From Treponema sp. (lineage in GTDB: Bacteria; Spirochaetota; Spirochaetia; Treponematales; Breznakiellaceae), in contig JAISSB010000005.1 in NCBI GenBank assembly GCA_031273325.1, positions 1 through 32,034 of the forward strand: a stretch of 32,034 nucleotides of DNA. Reading direction: 5' to 3'. Shown one piece after another: positions 23,047 to 32,034 of the stretch. Each line of letters opens with the position of its first letter. Within the stretch, counting starts at the first letter, position 1. Made by a program: the position numbers and the translations under genes. A model generated the notes under the pieces. That model was not told the origin of the DNA. It did not search any database and was given only the letters and a program-made list of their open reading frames with translations.

Positions 23047-26000
23047 ATGATAAAAAAAATATTAAGACTCGGTATAGATGTTGGATCTACGACTGTTAAA
23101 GTTGTTGTACTAGATCCTAATTCCAATTCAAAAGAAATACTTTTTTCACGATATATTCGCCATAATGCTGATCAAATCGGAACTGTTCATTCGTTACTGG
23201 AGGAAGTCTTTAATCAATTTCCTTCTGCTTCTTTTAGAGCAGCCGCCTGTGGTTCTGGAGCTAAGCCGATAGCTGAAGCGATCAACGCTCATTTCATTCA
23301 AGAAGTCGTAGCAAATGCAATTGTTATTCGAACAGTGTATCCGCGGACCCGTGTGGCAATAGAGCTTGGCGGACAGGATGCTAAAGTAGTGTTTTTTCAC
23401 AGTGACGAAAAAACGGGACAGTTAAATACGTCTGATATGCGTATGAACGGTAGTTGTGCAGGAGGAACAGGAGCTTTTATTGACGAAGTCGCGAGTTTAT
23501 TGAGAATACCGGTTGAACATTTTGAAACGTACGCTGCAAAAGGCAGCACTGTGTACGATATTTCCGGACGTTGCGGAGTTTTTGCAAAGACGGATATTCA
23601 ACCGTTATTGAATCAAGGAGGGAAACCGGAAGATATTGCTCTATCAACCTTTCACGCAATCGTTAAACAAACAATTGGTGGGCTGGCACAAGGGTTAGCA
23701 TTAAACCCGCCTATTATCTTTGAAGGAGGTCCGCTCACCTTTAATCCAACCTTAGTAACCGTTTTTTCTCAATGGCTTAACCTTAAGGAAGATGATATTA
23801 TCCGTCCTGACCGTTCGGAAACGCTCATTGCTTGGGGAGCAGCGCTTTCTATTGACGAAATGTTTGCCGACAATCCACAAACCTTTACGATCCCTCAAGC
23901 TTTACACACATTAGCTCATATCCATGCGAATCCCATCATTGAACAAAATAATTCCCAAAAACGATTTTTTTCTTCCTATGAAGAACGGTTAGACTTTGAA
24001 AAACGGCATTCTTTTGCTCCGGAACCTCACTGCGATGCCCAAAAAGGGGACACTGTTGGTGTGTATGTTGGCATTGACGCAGGATCAACAACGACAAAAT
24101 TAGTATTTCTCAACGAAAAAGAAGAAGTTATTGAACGGTTTTATGCAAATAACAAAGGAGAACCGCTCAAAGTCGTTAAACATGCACTGTTGGATTTAAA
24201 AAAGAAGTATGAACAGAGCGGTATTAATCTTGAAATTATTGCACTGGGTACTACAGGGTATGGAGAATTACTCTTTGATAAAGCTTTTGGGGCTGATTTT
24301 CATACGGTAGAAACAGTTGCTCACGCTACAGCGGCGCGAAAATATGTTCCTGATCTCAGCTTTATTTTAGATATTGGCGGACAAGATATGAAAGCAATTA
24401 CCGTTGCACATGACGTTGTTACTAATATTATACTTAACGAAGCTTGTTCGTCCGGTTGTGGTTCGTTTTTAGAAAATTTTGCAAGCAATTTAAATATTCC
24501 AGTGGAAAAGATTGCCGAACATGCATTTAATACTGAAAATCCCGCGGAATTAGGAAGCAGATGCACAGTATTTATGAACAGTACCATTATTACTGAGCAA
24601 AAAAATGGTAAAAAAGCAGACGATATTGTTGCCGGGTTATGCCGCTCTATTATTGAAAATGTGTTCACTAAAGTTATACGAAATGCTAATATTTCAAATC
24701 TCGGCGAAAAAATTGTTGTTCAAGGCGGCACGTTTAAAAATAATGCGGTACTTCGTGCATTGGAACAGTATTTAGAAAAAGAAGTGGTACGAGCGCCGTA
24801 TCCGGGAGAAATGGGGGCGATAGGTATTGCTCTTTTAACGAAAAGATATGTTCAAGACTATGGATTTAAAAAAAATAATGTAACAAGTTTTATTGGTTTT
24901 GATCAGGTTGAACAGTTTGATTGGACTCAACAAACGAATTTAAAATGTACGTTTTGCGCCAATAATTGCAGCCGCACCCTTATTACGTTTTCAAACGGTG
25001 TACCATGGATTACGGGTAATCGCTGTGAACGTGGAGAATATCTTGGTACGCTTGACGACCCGGTTGTCAGCGAAAAAATAAAAAATATTAATGCTGAAAT
25101 AGAATCTGTTCCTGATATGATTAAAGTACGGGAAAAATTATTATTTAAAGATTATCCTTTTACGCTCGTAGATACAGTAAAAAATTGTACCATAGGATTA
25201 CCTCGCGCCCTTGATTTTTGGCGGACTATGCCATTTTTTACCACATTTTTTCATGCATTAGGGTTTAAAACAAAGATTTCACGTCCAAGTACTAAGAAAC
25301 TGTTTGAAAAAGGTTTGCAATCAGTTGCTTCGGATACTGTTTGTTTTCCTGCAAAATTGGTACACGGACATATTCATGATCTGATTGAAAGCCACGTTGA
25401 TCGGGTTTTTATGCCGCTTTTTGGGCATTTGCCATCGGAAAATCTCGAACCGCTGAGTAATTTTACATGTCCGGTGCTTAAAGGTTATCCGCTCGTAGTC
25501 AAATATTCTGACGATCCTGAACGAAAATGGAATATATCGTTCGATACACCGTTATTTCACTGGTTTAAAGAAAGCGACCGTGATTTTCAATTGTGCCGAT
25601 ACATCCATGAAACCTTTGATATTCCGGAATCTATTACTAAAAAAGCTATTGAGCAAGGCGTTCAAGCTCTTGAATCATTTAATGCTGCATTAGTGAACCA
25701 TGGTGAAGAAATTATTGCTGAAATTGAGAAAAAAGAAAGTTTTGCGGTGGTGCTTACGGGAAGGCACTATCAATTTGATGAATTAGTAAATCATAATTTG
25801 TCGCGATATTTTACCAATGTAGGAATACCGGTTTTAACCGTTGATTCTTTACCGGGTATACAGGACGTAGACTTATCAAAAACGATGCTTGATATTACAA
25901 ATAATAATCACGCGCGTCTCCTTGCCGGAGCAATAATTGCTGCAGAAAATCCTGCTCTTGAGTATGTACAAATTTACAGCTTCGGTTGTGGGCATGATGC

Positions 26001-27462
26001 GTTATATGCAGACGAAGTTACCCGTATTATGGATGAAATTTCCGGAAAATCTCCGCTGGTACTTAAATTAGACGAAAGTGATGTTGCCGGTCCGCTCCGT
26101 ATCCGCATCCGCTCTTTTATTGAAACAGTACAAGAACGCCGGAAAAAAGAATTTAATGAAATTCATAGCTTATCAGAGCCTTACAGTGTAAAATTTTCAA
26201 AAAAACATCGAAAAACAAAAACTATTTTAGTACCAAATGTGAGTAGAGCTTTTTGCAAAATTATAACCGCTGCGATTCGCTGGCATGGACTCAAAGCCGA
26301 CCCATTACCGCTTGGCGGGAAAGAAGCTATGGCACTTGGTAAAAAGTATGTACATAATGACAGTTGTTTTCCCGCACAAATGATCATTGGTGAAGCACTT
26401 GCTGCGCTTAAAAGCGGACTGTATGACCCGGATCAAGTGGCAGTCGGCACCGGAAAGACCTTATGTGATTGTCGTTTAACGAATTATATGGTTTTGACTC
26501 GCCGTGCGCTTGATGAAGCTGGCTTTCCGAATGTTCCTATTATTTCAACTGATTTTACTGATTTAAAAAATTTGCACCCCGGATTTAAATTTACTCAAAT
26601 GACCTACGCCCGTGCCTTTTGGTGCCTCGTTATGGTAGATATTTTAGATAATTTACGGCGCAAAATCCGTCCTTATGAAATAAAAAAAGGAGAAACAAAC
26701 CAGATTTTTGAAGAATCTGTTGATGCAATTTCAGATGCACTATGGCAAAAAGGAATGTTTTTCGCCTTTGTTGCATATACAAAAGCTGTTGACAGCATGT
26801 GTTTAATACAATATAACCGGACAAATCCAAAACCATTGGTATTCATTACCGGAGAATATTTATTAACATTTCATCCGGGTTCAAATTATAATATTGAAGA
26901 ATATCTTGAAAAAAATAATATGGAAGTTGAATTACCGCGTATGTACGATGTATACCGTAATTTAATGCTTTTTCACACAGTATCAGAAATAAAAGATTTT
27001 CATGTGCGCCACTCCATTGGAGACACATTATATGCATTTGGCGGAGATAAATATTCTGATATTTCTATTATCACCATGGAATTTATTGCAAAAAAACATC
27101 CGCTTTTTGAACCAAGCATGCGTCTTCCTGAAATGGCAAAATTGAGTGATCATATTATTCACCATTCAATTCAATCGGGAGAAGGATTTTTGATGGCGGG
27201 GGATATTTTGCACCGTGCGGCAAACGGGGTGCGCTCGTTTGTTATTTTGCAGCCGTGGGGTTGTCTGCCTAATCATGTGTGCGGTCGAGGTATTATTAAA
27301 CGAATAAAAGAAGAATATCCGGATATTCAAATATTACCGCTTGATTATGATCCTGATACCAGTTTTGCTAATATTGAAAATAGGTTACAAATGCTTATTA
27401 TGAACGCAAAAAATTATAGACAAAGTACTGTGAGTAAAATAAAAGCGCATGGAACAGTTTAG
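23047..27462 (+). CDS. Giant 2-hydroxyacyl-CoA dehydratase activase-related protein (two ATPase domains plus HgdB-like region)
   Basis: 1471 aa. The first BcrAD/BadFG ATPase domain has GIDVGSTT (9-16), ELGGQDAK (106-113), C137 in NGSCAGGTG and C176 in GRCGVFA. The second has GIDAGSTT (342-349), DIGGQDMK (442-449), C467 in NEACSSGCG and C506 in SRCTVF. The cysteine spacing is 39 in both, the same as Cys127 and Cys166, which bind the [4Fe-4S] cluster in the Acidaminococcus activator HgdC. A CTFCANNC cluster (634-641) with C660 follows, then a DUF2229-like region (about 710-900, GLPRALDFWRTMPFF). A dehydratase-subunit-like C-terminus contains further conserved Cys (HNDSCFPAQM). Activators inject electrons into 2-hydroxyacyl-CoA dehydratases using ATP. 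The substrate of this fused form is unknown. It starts an operon with the next two genes. Confidence 0.9.
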   Translation: MIKKILRLGIDVGSTTVKVVVLDPNSNSKEILFSRYIRHNADQIGTVHSLLEEVFNQFPSASFRAAACGSGAKPIAEAINAHFIQEVVANAIVIRTVYPRTRVAIELGGQDAKVVFFHSDEKTGQLNTSDMRMNGSCAGGTGAFIDEVASLLRIPVEHFETYAAKGSTVYDISGRCGVFAKTDIQPLLNQGGKPEDIALSTFHAIVKQTIGGLAQGLALNPPIIFEGGPLTFNPTLVTVFSQWLNLKEDDIIRPDRSETLIAWGAALSIDEMFADNPQTFTIPQALHTLAHIHANPIIEQNNSQKRFFSSYEERLDFEKRHSFAPEPHCDAQKGDTVGVYVGIDAGSTTTKLVFLNEKEEVIERFYANNKGEPLKVVKHALLDLKKKYEQSGINLEIIALGTTGYGELLFDKAFGADFHTVETVAHATAARKYVPDLSFILDIGGQDMKAITVAHDVVTNIILNEACSSGCGSFLENFASNLNIPVEKIAEHAFNTENPAELGSRCTVFMNSTIITEQKNGKKADDIVAGLCRSIIENVFTKVIRNANISNLGEKIVVQGGTFKNNAVLRALEQYLEKEVVRAPYPGEMGAIGIALLTKRYVQDYGFKKNNVTSFIGFDQVEQFDWTQQTNLKCTFCANNCSRTLITFSNGVPWITGNRCERGEYLGTLDDPVVSEKIKNINAEIESVPDMIKVREKLLFKDYPFTLVDTVKNCTIGLPRALDFWRTMPFFTTFFHALGFKTKISRPSTKKLFEKGLQSVASDTVCFPAKLVHGHIHDLIESHVDRVFMPLFGHLPSENLEPLSNFTCPVLKGYPLVVKYSDDPERKWNISFDTPLFHWFKESDRDFQLCRYIHETFDIPESITKKAIEQGVQALESFNAALVNHGEEIIAEIEKKESFAVVLTGRHYQFDELVNHNLSRYFTNVGIPVLTVDSLPGIQDVDLSKTMLDITNNNHARLLAGAIIAAENPALEYVQIYSFGCGHDALYADEVTRIMDEISGKSPLVLKLDESDVAGPLRIRIRSFIETVQERRKKEFNEIHSLSEPYSVKFSKKHRKTKTILVPNVSRAFCKIITAAIRWHGLKADPLPLGGKEAMALGKKYVHNDSCFPAQMIIGEALAALKSGLYDPDQVAVGTGKTLCDCRLTNYMVLTRRALDEAGFPNVPIISTDFTDLKNLHPGFKFTQMTYARAFWCLVMVDILDNLRRKIRPYEIKKGETNQIFEESVDAISDALWQKGMFFAFVAYTKAVDSMCLIQYNRTNPKPLVFITGEYLLTFHPGSNYNIEEYLEKNNMEVELPRMYDVYRNLMLFHTVSEIKDFHVRHSIGDTLYAFGGDKYSDISIITMEFIAKKHPLFEPSMRLPEMAKLSDHIIHHSIQSGEGFLMAGDILHRAANGVRSFVILQPWGCLPNHVCGRGIIKRIKEEYPDIQILPLDYDPDTSFANIENRLQMLIMNAKNYRQSTVSKIKAHGTV

Positions 27463-28033
27463 TATCCAACAGATAATTTTTATGTTTTTTTTCTTAAGTT
27501 GTACCGGTTGGCTTCTTGAAACAGTTCAGGAATCTCTCGTACGGCATCAATTTATAAATAAAGGTTTTTTTAGAGGTCCCTATGTTCCCGTCCACGGAAT
27601 CGGGGGGATTTTTATATATTTTTTAACTTTTTCATTGAAATCTTATCCGGTTCTCGTATGTTTCGTAGGAATTGCCATAGGTACTGTTGTTGAATATCTT
27701 ACCTCGATATTTTTAGAAAAATGCTTTAAGGTAAAATGTTGGGATTATACCACATATCCGCATACAAAATGGTGTCATTTTCAAGGAAGGATATGTTTAA
27801 CAATATCGCTTTTTTTTGGAATTATAACACTTTTTATCGTATATTTTTATTGGGATTTTGCACTCACTGTTGCCGATTTTTTGGGGAATTATATATGGGT
27901 AGTGGATGGTATTTTCATGACCCTTTTTTTTACCGACGGTATTTTCTCCTGTACTAGCATTATTAAAGCTAAAAAAAAGAACATACAAATAAAAAGCTGG
28001 GCTGTTTTTTCAGATTCACCGGAGGTACCATGA
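27449..28033 (+). CDS. Putative integral membrane protein, CmpB / type-IV ABC-permease family
   Basis: 194 aa. The ATG overlaps the activase end by 14 bp. Several hydrophobic helices are visible (residues about 6-24, 50-66, 70-88, 112-132, 140-165). Family marks are GWLLETVQESL (20-30), KGFFRGPYVPVHGIGG (38-53), and WDYTTYP..HFQGRICL. The annotation 'ABC transporter permease' is historical; no ATPase is nearby, and function is unknown. It is coupled at the 3' end by an ATGA overlap to an HD-domain gene, a pairing I recall from Firmicutes and treponemes. Confidence 0.85.
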   Translation: MEQFSIQQIIFMFFFLSCTGWLLETVQESLVRHQFINKGFFRGPYVPVHGIGGIFIYFLTFSLKSYPVLVCFVGIAIGTVVEYLTSIFLEKCFKVKCWDYTTYPHTKWCHFQGRICLTISLFFGIITLFIVYFYWDFALTVADFLGNYIWVVDGIFMTLFFTDGIFSCTSIIKAKKKNIQIKSWAVFSDSPEVP

Positions 28034-28512
28034 AAAACAGAGCATTATTTAATGAATATTCAAAAGATATATTAAACAGTAGTATTTTTGCACAATGTAA
28101 AACTATATATTCTCACGGTTCGATAAGTATTTATGATCACAGCCTTGCTGTTGCTGAACTAAGTTTTTCAATGGTTGAACAGAGCCGTACTGTAGACAAA
28201 AAATGTGTTGTAAGAGCAGCGCTTTTACACGATTTTTTCTTATATGAATGGCATATTCCCGGTATACGGTATCTAGTTCATGGGTGGGCGCACCCTGCTA
28301 TAGCTGCAAAAAAGGCACGTGAATTTTTCGCAGTAAGTGATAAAGAATATCTTTGTATAAAAACGCACATGTGGCCGTGGACATTATTTCATCTGCCGCG
28401 CAGCCGTGAAGCGTGGATTATTTCTCTTGCCGATAAAATTGTCGCCTTCAAAGAAACTGTCTTATATAGGGGAAAAAGACGCACATTGCAAGATATAGCC
28501 TCATTGAGATGA
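28030..28512 (+). CDS. HD-domain phosphohydrolase
   Basis: 160 aa, beginning at an ATGA overlap with the previous stop, with GGAGGT as ribosome binding site inside the previous gene. Metal ligands of the HD fold are visible: H37 (YDHSLAVAE), H67-D68 (ALLHDFFLYEW) and D135 (SLADKIVAF). Further histidines (H84, H88, H113) lie where the larger HD families place extra ligands. A metal-dependent phosphatase or nucleotidase activity is likely; the substrate is unknown. It closes the three-gene operon. No clear terminator follows before the repeat region. Confidence 0.88.
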   Translation: MKNRALFNEYSKDILNSSIFAQCKTIYSHGSISIYDHSLAVAELSFSMVEQSRTVDKKCVVRAALLHDFFLYEWHIPGIRYLVHGWAHPAIAAKKAREFFAVSDKEYLCIKTHMWPWTLFHLPRSREAWIISLADKIVAFKETVLYRGKRRTLQDIASLR

Positions 28513-28578
28513 AATCCCCTGTGGAATCGAAACCGGTTGCTCATTGAAGCGGGTACTTCGCCTAACTAGAACGGGAAT

Positions 28579-28606
28579 GGGGACAGATCTCTTGGGGACA
28601 GACCCC
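28579..28606 (+). repeat. Pair of REP-like elements
   Basis: GGGGACAGATCT (28579-28590) and GGGGACAGACCCC (28594-28606), 67 bp after the HD gene. Confidence 0.85.
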
Positions 28607-28658
28607 GATATCCGCCGCTCTCCACGTTTGTTTTCGGTTCTATAAAAGCCGACTTCCC

Positions 28659-28780
28659 CTCTTAGAGACCCGACTTCCTCTCTTAGAGACCAGATTTCCC
28701 CTCTTAGAGACCAGATTTCCCCTCTTAGAGACCAGATTTCCCCTCTTAGAGACCCGACTTCCCCTCTTAAAGACCCGATA
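28659..28780. repeat. 21-bp tandem array, 6 units
   Basis: CTCTTAGAG, an odd-centred palindrome, recurs at 28659, 28680, 28701, 28722, 28743 and 28764, exactly 21 bp apart. Confidence 0.93.
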
Positions 28781-28917
28781 ATTCACTTCAGAACCGAATT
28801 CATTCACCTCGGAACCGAACTAGTTCACCTCCGAACTAAACTCATTGACCTCTGAACAGAACTCATTGACTTCGGAACTAAATTCATTCACTTCCGAACT
28901 GAATTCATTGACCTCTG
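28781..28917. repeat. Second 21-bp tandem array, 7 units, unrelated sequence
   Basis: ATTCAC or ATTGAC after GAA(C)T recurs at 28781, 28802, 28823, 28844, 28865, 28886 and 28907. The unit differs from the array it directly abuts. In one minus-strand frame it reads SEVNEFS repeats. No gene is supported. Confidence 0.9.
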
Positions 28918-29370
28918 ACGGGGACAGACCTCTTGGAGATAGACCTCTTGTCGTTTTTAAAAACAGTCGTTTGATTCTTTCATTGAAGCGAAAGGAACAG
29001 ACCCCAAGTTCTGATTGGTTTTTACAGCACAGACAGATTTTTGACAACGGGGACAGACCTCTGAATCAAACAGACAGATTCCTGACAATGGGAACAGACC
29101 TTTATGGAACGGGTACCGGTTACTCATTGGAACCGGAACTAGTTACTCATTGGAACCGGAACCGGTTACTCATTGGAACCGGAACCGGTTACTCATTGGA
29201 ACCGGAACCGGTTACTCATTGAAGCGGGTACCGGTTACTCATTGAAGCGGATACCGGTTGCTCATTGGAACCGAAACCGGTTACTCATTGGAACCGAAAC
29301 TAGTGTGGGGACAGACCTCAAGGGGCAGACCCCAAATCAAACGGGGACAGACCTCTGGGGACAGACCTCT
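28918..29370. repeat. REP elements around a 23-bp array
   Basis: REP copies near 28919, 29050 and 29305-29370 (four copies in the last 65 bp). Between them ACTCATTG recurs at 29122, 29145, 29168, 29191, 29214, 29237, 29260 and 29283, a 23-bp period. Several units contain the palindrome AACCGGTT. The last REP copy overlaps the stop codon of the next minus-strand gene. No gene seen in 28513-29368. Confidence 0.9.
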
Positions 29371-31567
29371 ATGAAGAAACCTTAAAGCGGGAAACCTCCT
29401 GCATCAGGGTATCTATCTGCCGCTTCGTCTCTCCGCTTATCTCGGTAACCCGATAAACAGCTCCGTTGATCTCCTCTGCTCCTACCGCCATCTCTTCCAT
29501 CCCGTCCCCTATCTCTTCCGTTATCTGTTCCAGTCCTCTACTTACCTCAAATACACTATGGCTTGCCGTCCGCATGGCGTTTGCACCTTGCTGTACCGTA
29601 GCAGATAGCTCATACAACCGGTTTATGGATTCGAGAATTTGGGTGCTTCCTTTCCGTTGTTCTTCCATGGCGGTGCGGACACTGCTTTCCTGTTCCGTTA
29701 CTGTGCGCACGCCTTCCCCTATTACGGTGAATCCCTGCAATACTATATCTGTTGAACTCATAATCTTCTCTATCGAAGCTTTTATGTTTTTTAACACACC
29801 ACTGATCGTTTTTGATTGCTCGCCTGAAGATTCTGCGAGTTTTCGGATCTCATCTGCAACGACGGCAAAACCTTTTCCACTTTCCCCTGCGTGGGCTGCT
29901 TCAATGGCAGCATTCATAGACAGTAAATTCGTTTGGCTCGCAATACTTTCCATAACGGCGTTTATCTCCAAGAGACCTGCCGATTCTCGGGCAATCGTTT
30001 GAATATCAGCCGATACTGTTTCCAAGCCGGTGCGTCCTTTTTCCGACGACTCCGCAAGCCTGACGACATTCTCACTGTTCTTTATTAAGGTCTGTGTCAC
30101 ACTGTTGATATTTGCCAACATTTGTTCTACTGCTGAAGAAGACTGGCTTACACAATCACTTTGTTCGTGAATCTGAGCATTTAAACTGTCGATCCCTTCT
30201 ACAACGTCGTTCATAATTGAACCTGCTTCTTTGACATTTTTCCGTTGATTGCCGACTTGTGTTTTGATATTTTGGATCGTTGCAGTGATCTCAGTGATAG
30301 AGCCGGCGGTTTGAGTCATATTTGAGGCAAGCGCAGCACCGGTATGAGAAAGTCCGTCTGCTTCATTTTTGATAGCACGTACGAGTTTTTTTATTTTAGT
30401 TATCGTAAGATTGAAATAATGAGCAAGATCACCGATTTCGTCTCGTGTGATAAGCGTGATGGTTTTAGTCAGATCGCCTTCGCCTTCAGAAATGTTTTTA
30501 AGCAGCGAGGAGAGGGTAGTTATGGGGCGGCTGACAGACGAAGCGATAATAAGAATAATTCCGCCGGATATAAGTAAAACGGTGAGAACGCCAATGATAA
30601 TACTCACATAAAGCATACGATAGACCGGAGCCATAATCGTGTTCCTTGAGACGCCAACGACCAAAGTCCAGGGATTAGGATATTGACCGATAGTAAAAGG
30701 AACAGCATAGTACTGCATAATCCCCCTCTCAGCGGAAGGTACAGAAAAAGCAATAGACTTCCCGGTGGTAACAGCATCGAAAATAGAATCAAGAGAAGAA
30801 CCAAAGGTATCGACTTCAGATTCCCGCATATTTTTTCCGAGGCGGTCTGGGTCGGTATGAGCGGAGACGATACCGCCGCTACTGAAAACAAGTGCGGAGC
30901 CATCGCCGAATGGTTTAATTGTCTCGGCAATGGCTTGTATTCTGGATAATTCAAACACTATGCCGGTAACTCCCACCAGCTTGCCGTTATCTTTTACCGG
31001 AATACAAATATTTACTACTAACGTGCTGTTATACAACATGTGGCCTTCCAGTGTAGCCAGCGCAGGCTCAAATACAAACTCTTCTCCGCCGGTTACCTGC
31101 ATAACTGCCTCCCAGGGAAACCCTGTGATAGGCAGCAAAACCGGTCCGTCAGATCCATGATTCCAGCTTGGTATATACTGTCCCGTTTCATCGGTTCCAG
31201 GAGTATTGGCATAGTCCGCGTCCATATTGTCCAGAGCATTCGGCGCCCAGTTCGCATACACACCGTCTGCTTCGGGGTGCGCGGTAAACGTCTGTTTCAA
31301 CATAAAATTGAATTGATCCCGCCGCTCGTCCGCAGGAATATCCTTATACCCTTCCATTATATGAGCGACGGCCCGTGCGGTATCAACGTATATTCCGAAC
31401 CAGCTCTTTATTTCTTCTATACCCTTTTCCGCAAGAATTTCCGCCTGCTCTTCGGCAAGTCTGCTGATTTCTCTGCGCGCTAAGGTAACAGTAACCCCAG
31501 CAAGAATAACAATACCGATTATGTTGAAGATACTGATGAGACTAACAAGCTTAACCCCGATTTTCAT
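29369..31567 (-). CDS. Methyl-accepting chemotaxis protein with extracellular dCache sensor
   Basis: 732 aa. TM1 is at about 7-29, the periplasmic sensor spans 30-318, TM2 is 319-342, and a HAMP domain spans about 343-398. The signalling coiled coil follows, with the hairpin tip [22 protein letters not shown] (541-562) that contacts CheA and CheW. The sensor has dCache-like sequence ([36 protein letters not shown]). Ligand is unknown, likely a small molecule. The ribosome binding site is GGGAGAAG before the ATG. The end EVSRFKVSS matches the partial receptor at the window start plus two residues, and the stop TAG is shared with a REP element. It would bias flagellar rotation through the Che phosphorelay. 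Confidence 0.95.
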   Translation of the reverse strand: MKIGVKLVSLISIFNIIGIVILAGVTVTLARREISRLAEEQAEILAEKGIEEIKSWFGIYVDTARAVAHIMEGYKDIPADERRDQFNFMLKQTFTAHPEADGVYANWAPNALDNMDADYANTPGTDETGQYIPSWNHGSDGPVLLPITGFPWEAVMQVTGGEEFVFEPALATLEGHMLYNSTLVVNICIPVKDNGKLVGVTGIVFELSRIQAIAETIKPFGDGSALVFSSGGIVSAHTDPDRLGKNMRESEVDTFGSSLDSIFDAVTTGKSIAFSVPSAERGIMQYYAVPFTIGQYPNPWTLVVGVSRNTIMAPVYRMLYVSIIIGVLTVLLISGGIILIIASSVSRPITTLSSLLKNISEGEGDLTKTITLITRDEIGDLAHYFNLTITKIKKLVRAIKNEADGLSHTGAALASNMTQTAGSITEITATIQNIKTQVGNQRKNVKEAGSIMNDVVEGIDSLNAQIHEQSDCVSQSSSAVEQMLANINSVTQTLIKNSENVVRLAESSEKGRTGLETVSADIQTIARESAGLLEINAVMESIASQTNLLSMNAAIEAAHAGESGKGFAVVADEIRKLAESSGEQSKTISGVLKNIKASIEKIMSSTDIVLQGFTVIGEGVRTVTEQESSVRTAMEEQRKGSTQILESINRLYELSATVQQGANAMRTASHSVFEVSRGLEQITEEIGDGMEEMAVGAEEINGAVYRVTEISGETKRQIDTLMQEVSRFKVSS

Positions 31568-31674
31568 ACGCTTCTCCCTTCCTTTTCAACCTATTGCCAT
31601 ACTAATAGATAAAAGGAAGGTTGTCTATTTCTGACCTCTGATAGGTCTCTGGGAACAATCCCTTCTGTCCCCAT

Positions 31675-31722
31675 GAGGTCTGTCCCCGTTGTCGGGAATC
31701 TGTTCTGATTCAGAGGTCTGTC
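31675..31722 (-). repeat. REP-like elements upstream of the chemotaxis receptor
   Basis: GAGGTCTGTCCCC at 31675-31687 and GAGGTCTGTC at 31713-31722, separated by a stretch resembling the 42-bp unit (GTTGTCGGGAATCTG). It is one and a half units of the large arrays. Confidence 0.85.
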
Positions 31723-31751
31723 TTTTTTTTAATCAAAAATGGGAAACTTTT

Positions 31752-32034
31752 CTATCGTAATATAAAACCCTCATGTTGTAATATAAAACGCTCATGTTGT
31801 AATATAAAACCTTCATGTTGTAATATAAAACCTTCATGTTGTAATATAAAACTCTCATGTTGTAATATAAAACGCTCATGTTGTAATATAAAACGCTCAT
31901 GTTGTAATATAAAACGCTCATGTTGTAATATAAAACTCTCATGTTGTAATATAAAACTCTCATGTTGTAATATAAAACTCTCATGTTGTAATATAAAACT
32001 CTCATGTTGTAATATAAAACTCTCATGTTGTAAT
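31752..32034. repeat. 21-bp tandem array, at least 13 units, cut by the window end
   Basis: CATGTTGTAATATAAAAC recurs from 31772 every 21 bp to 32024 (thirteen starts), with a degenerate first unit at about 31752. Variation is confined to one or two bases before CATG. On the minus strand each unit contains an ATG and reads MRVLYYN, but there is no ribosome binding site or distinct protein. Confidence 0.95.

Noticed and set aside
29466-30002. 178-codon plus-strand frame opposite the chemotaxis receptor
   Set aside because: Antisense to the highly conserved signalling domain; Ser-rich composition is typical of a shadow frame.
31733-32026. MRVLYYN repeat frame on the minus strand
   Set aside because: Each unit has an ATG by chance of the repeat; there is no unique sequence, and the DNA pattern is the same as in the noncoding arrays.

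Overview
The window looks like chromosome of a host-associated anaerobic spirochete, most likely a Treponema. The gene families point that way: BspA-type leucine-rich lipoprotein, eukaryote-type hexokinase, a TAXI receptor with DUF1850, a very large 2-hydroxyacyl-CoA dehydratase activase, a UshA-like 5'-nucleotidase and methyl-accepting chemotaxis proteins. The assignment rests on family resemblance read by eye, not on a search.

Layout. 1-156 is the 3' end of a chemotaxis receptor. 359-2357 (minus) is a lipoprotein followed by nagB. 2520-4590 (plus) is a MoxR ATPase and its DUF58 partner, overlapping tail to tail with a hexokinase (4529-5845, minus). 5951-6906 is a large array of 42-bp units, followed by a C14 tract and a 21-bp array, then two genes of unknown or surface function (7409-8711). 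trmB and a conserved unknown protein fill 9120-11625. A 5'-nucleotidase and a DUF721/DciA-like gene (11956-14089, minus) come next, then an intact REP-associated tyrosine transposase (RAYT, 14195-14701). 15114-18374 is a two-gene outer-membrane operon. A second 42-bp array in the opposite orientation (18426-19034) leads to a TAXI receptor, an inserted minus-strand gene, a DUF1850 gene and a glycosyltransferase. 23047-28512 is an operon of a giant activase, a membrane protein and an HD-domain protein. 28513-29370 and 31670-32034 are repeats around a complete chemotaxis receptor.

Two things stand out. First, the outer-membrane gene at about 15.1-17.2 kb begins with twelve perfect 7-bp repeats that put its only good ATG out of frame with a well-formed signal peptide; losing one repeat or gaining two restores the frame. 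This is a strong candidate phase-variable surface locus, read here in the OFF state.

Second, the intergenic DNA is packed with tandem arrays of unrelated sequence that nearly all keep a 21-bp register (21, 42 = 2 x 21, or 7 x 3). They are mixed with a GGGGACAGACCTC REP-like element that also flanks the RAYT and abuts several stop codons. A third, quieter pattern is that five genes without a Shine-Dalgarno have a -10-like hexamer 5-8 nt before the ATG, suggesting leaderless mRNAs. I saw no tRNA, rRNA, CRISPR array or prophage.
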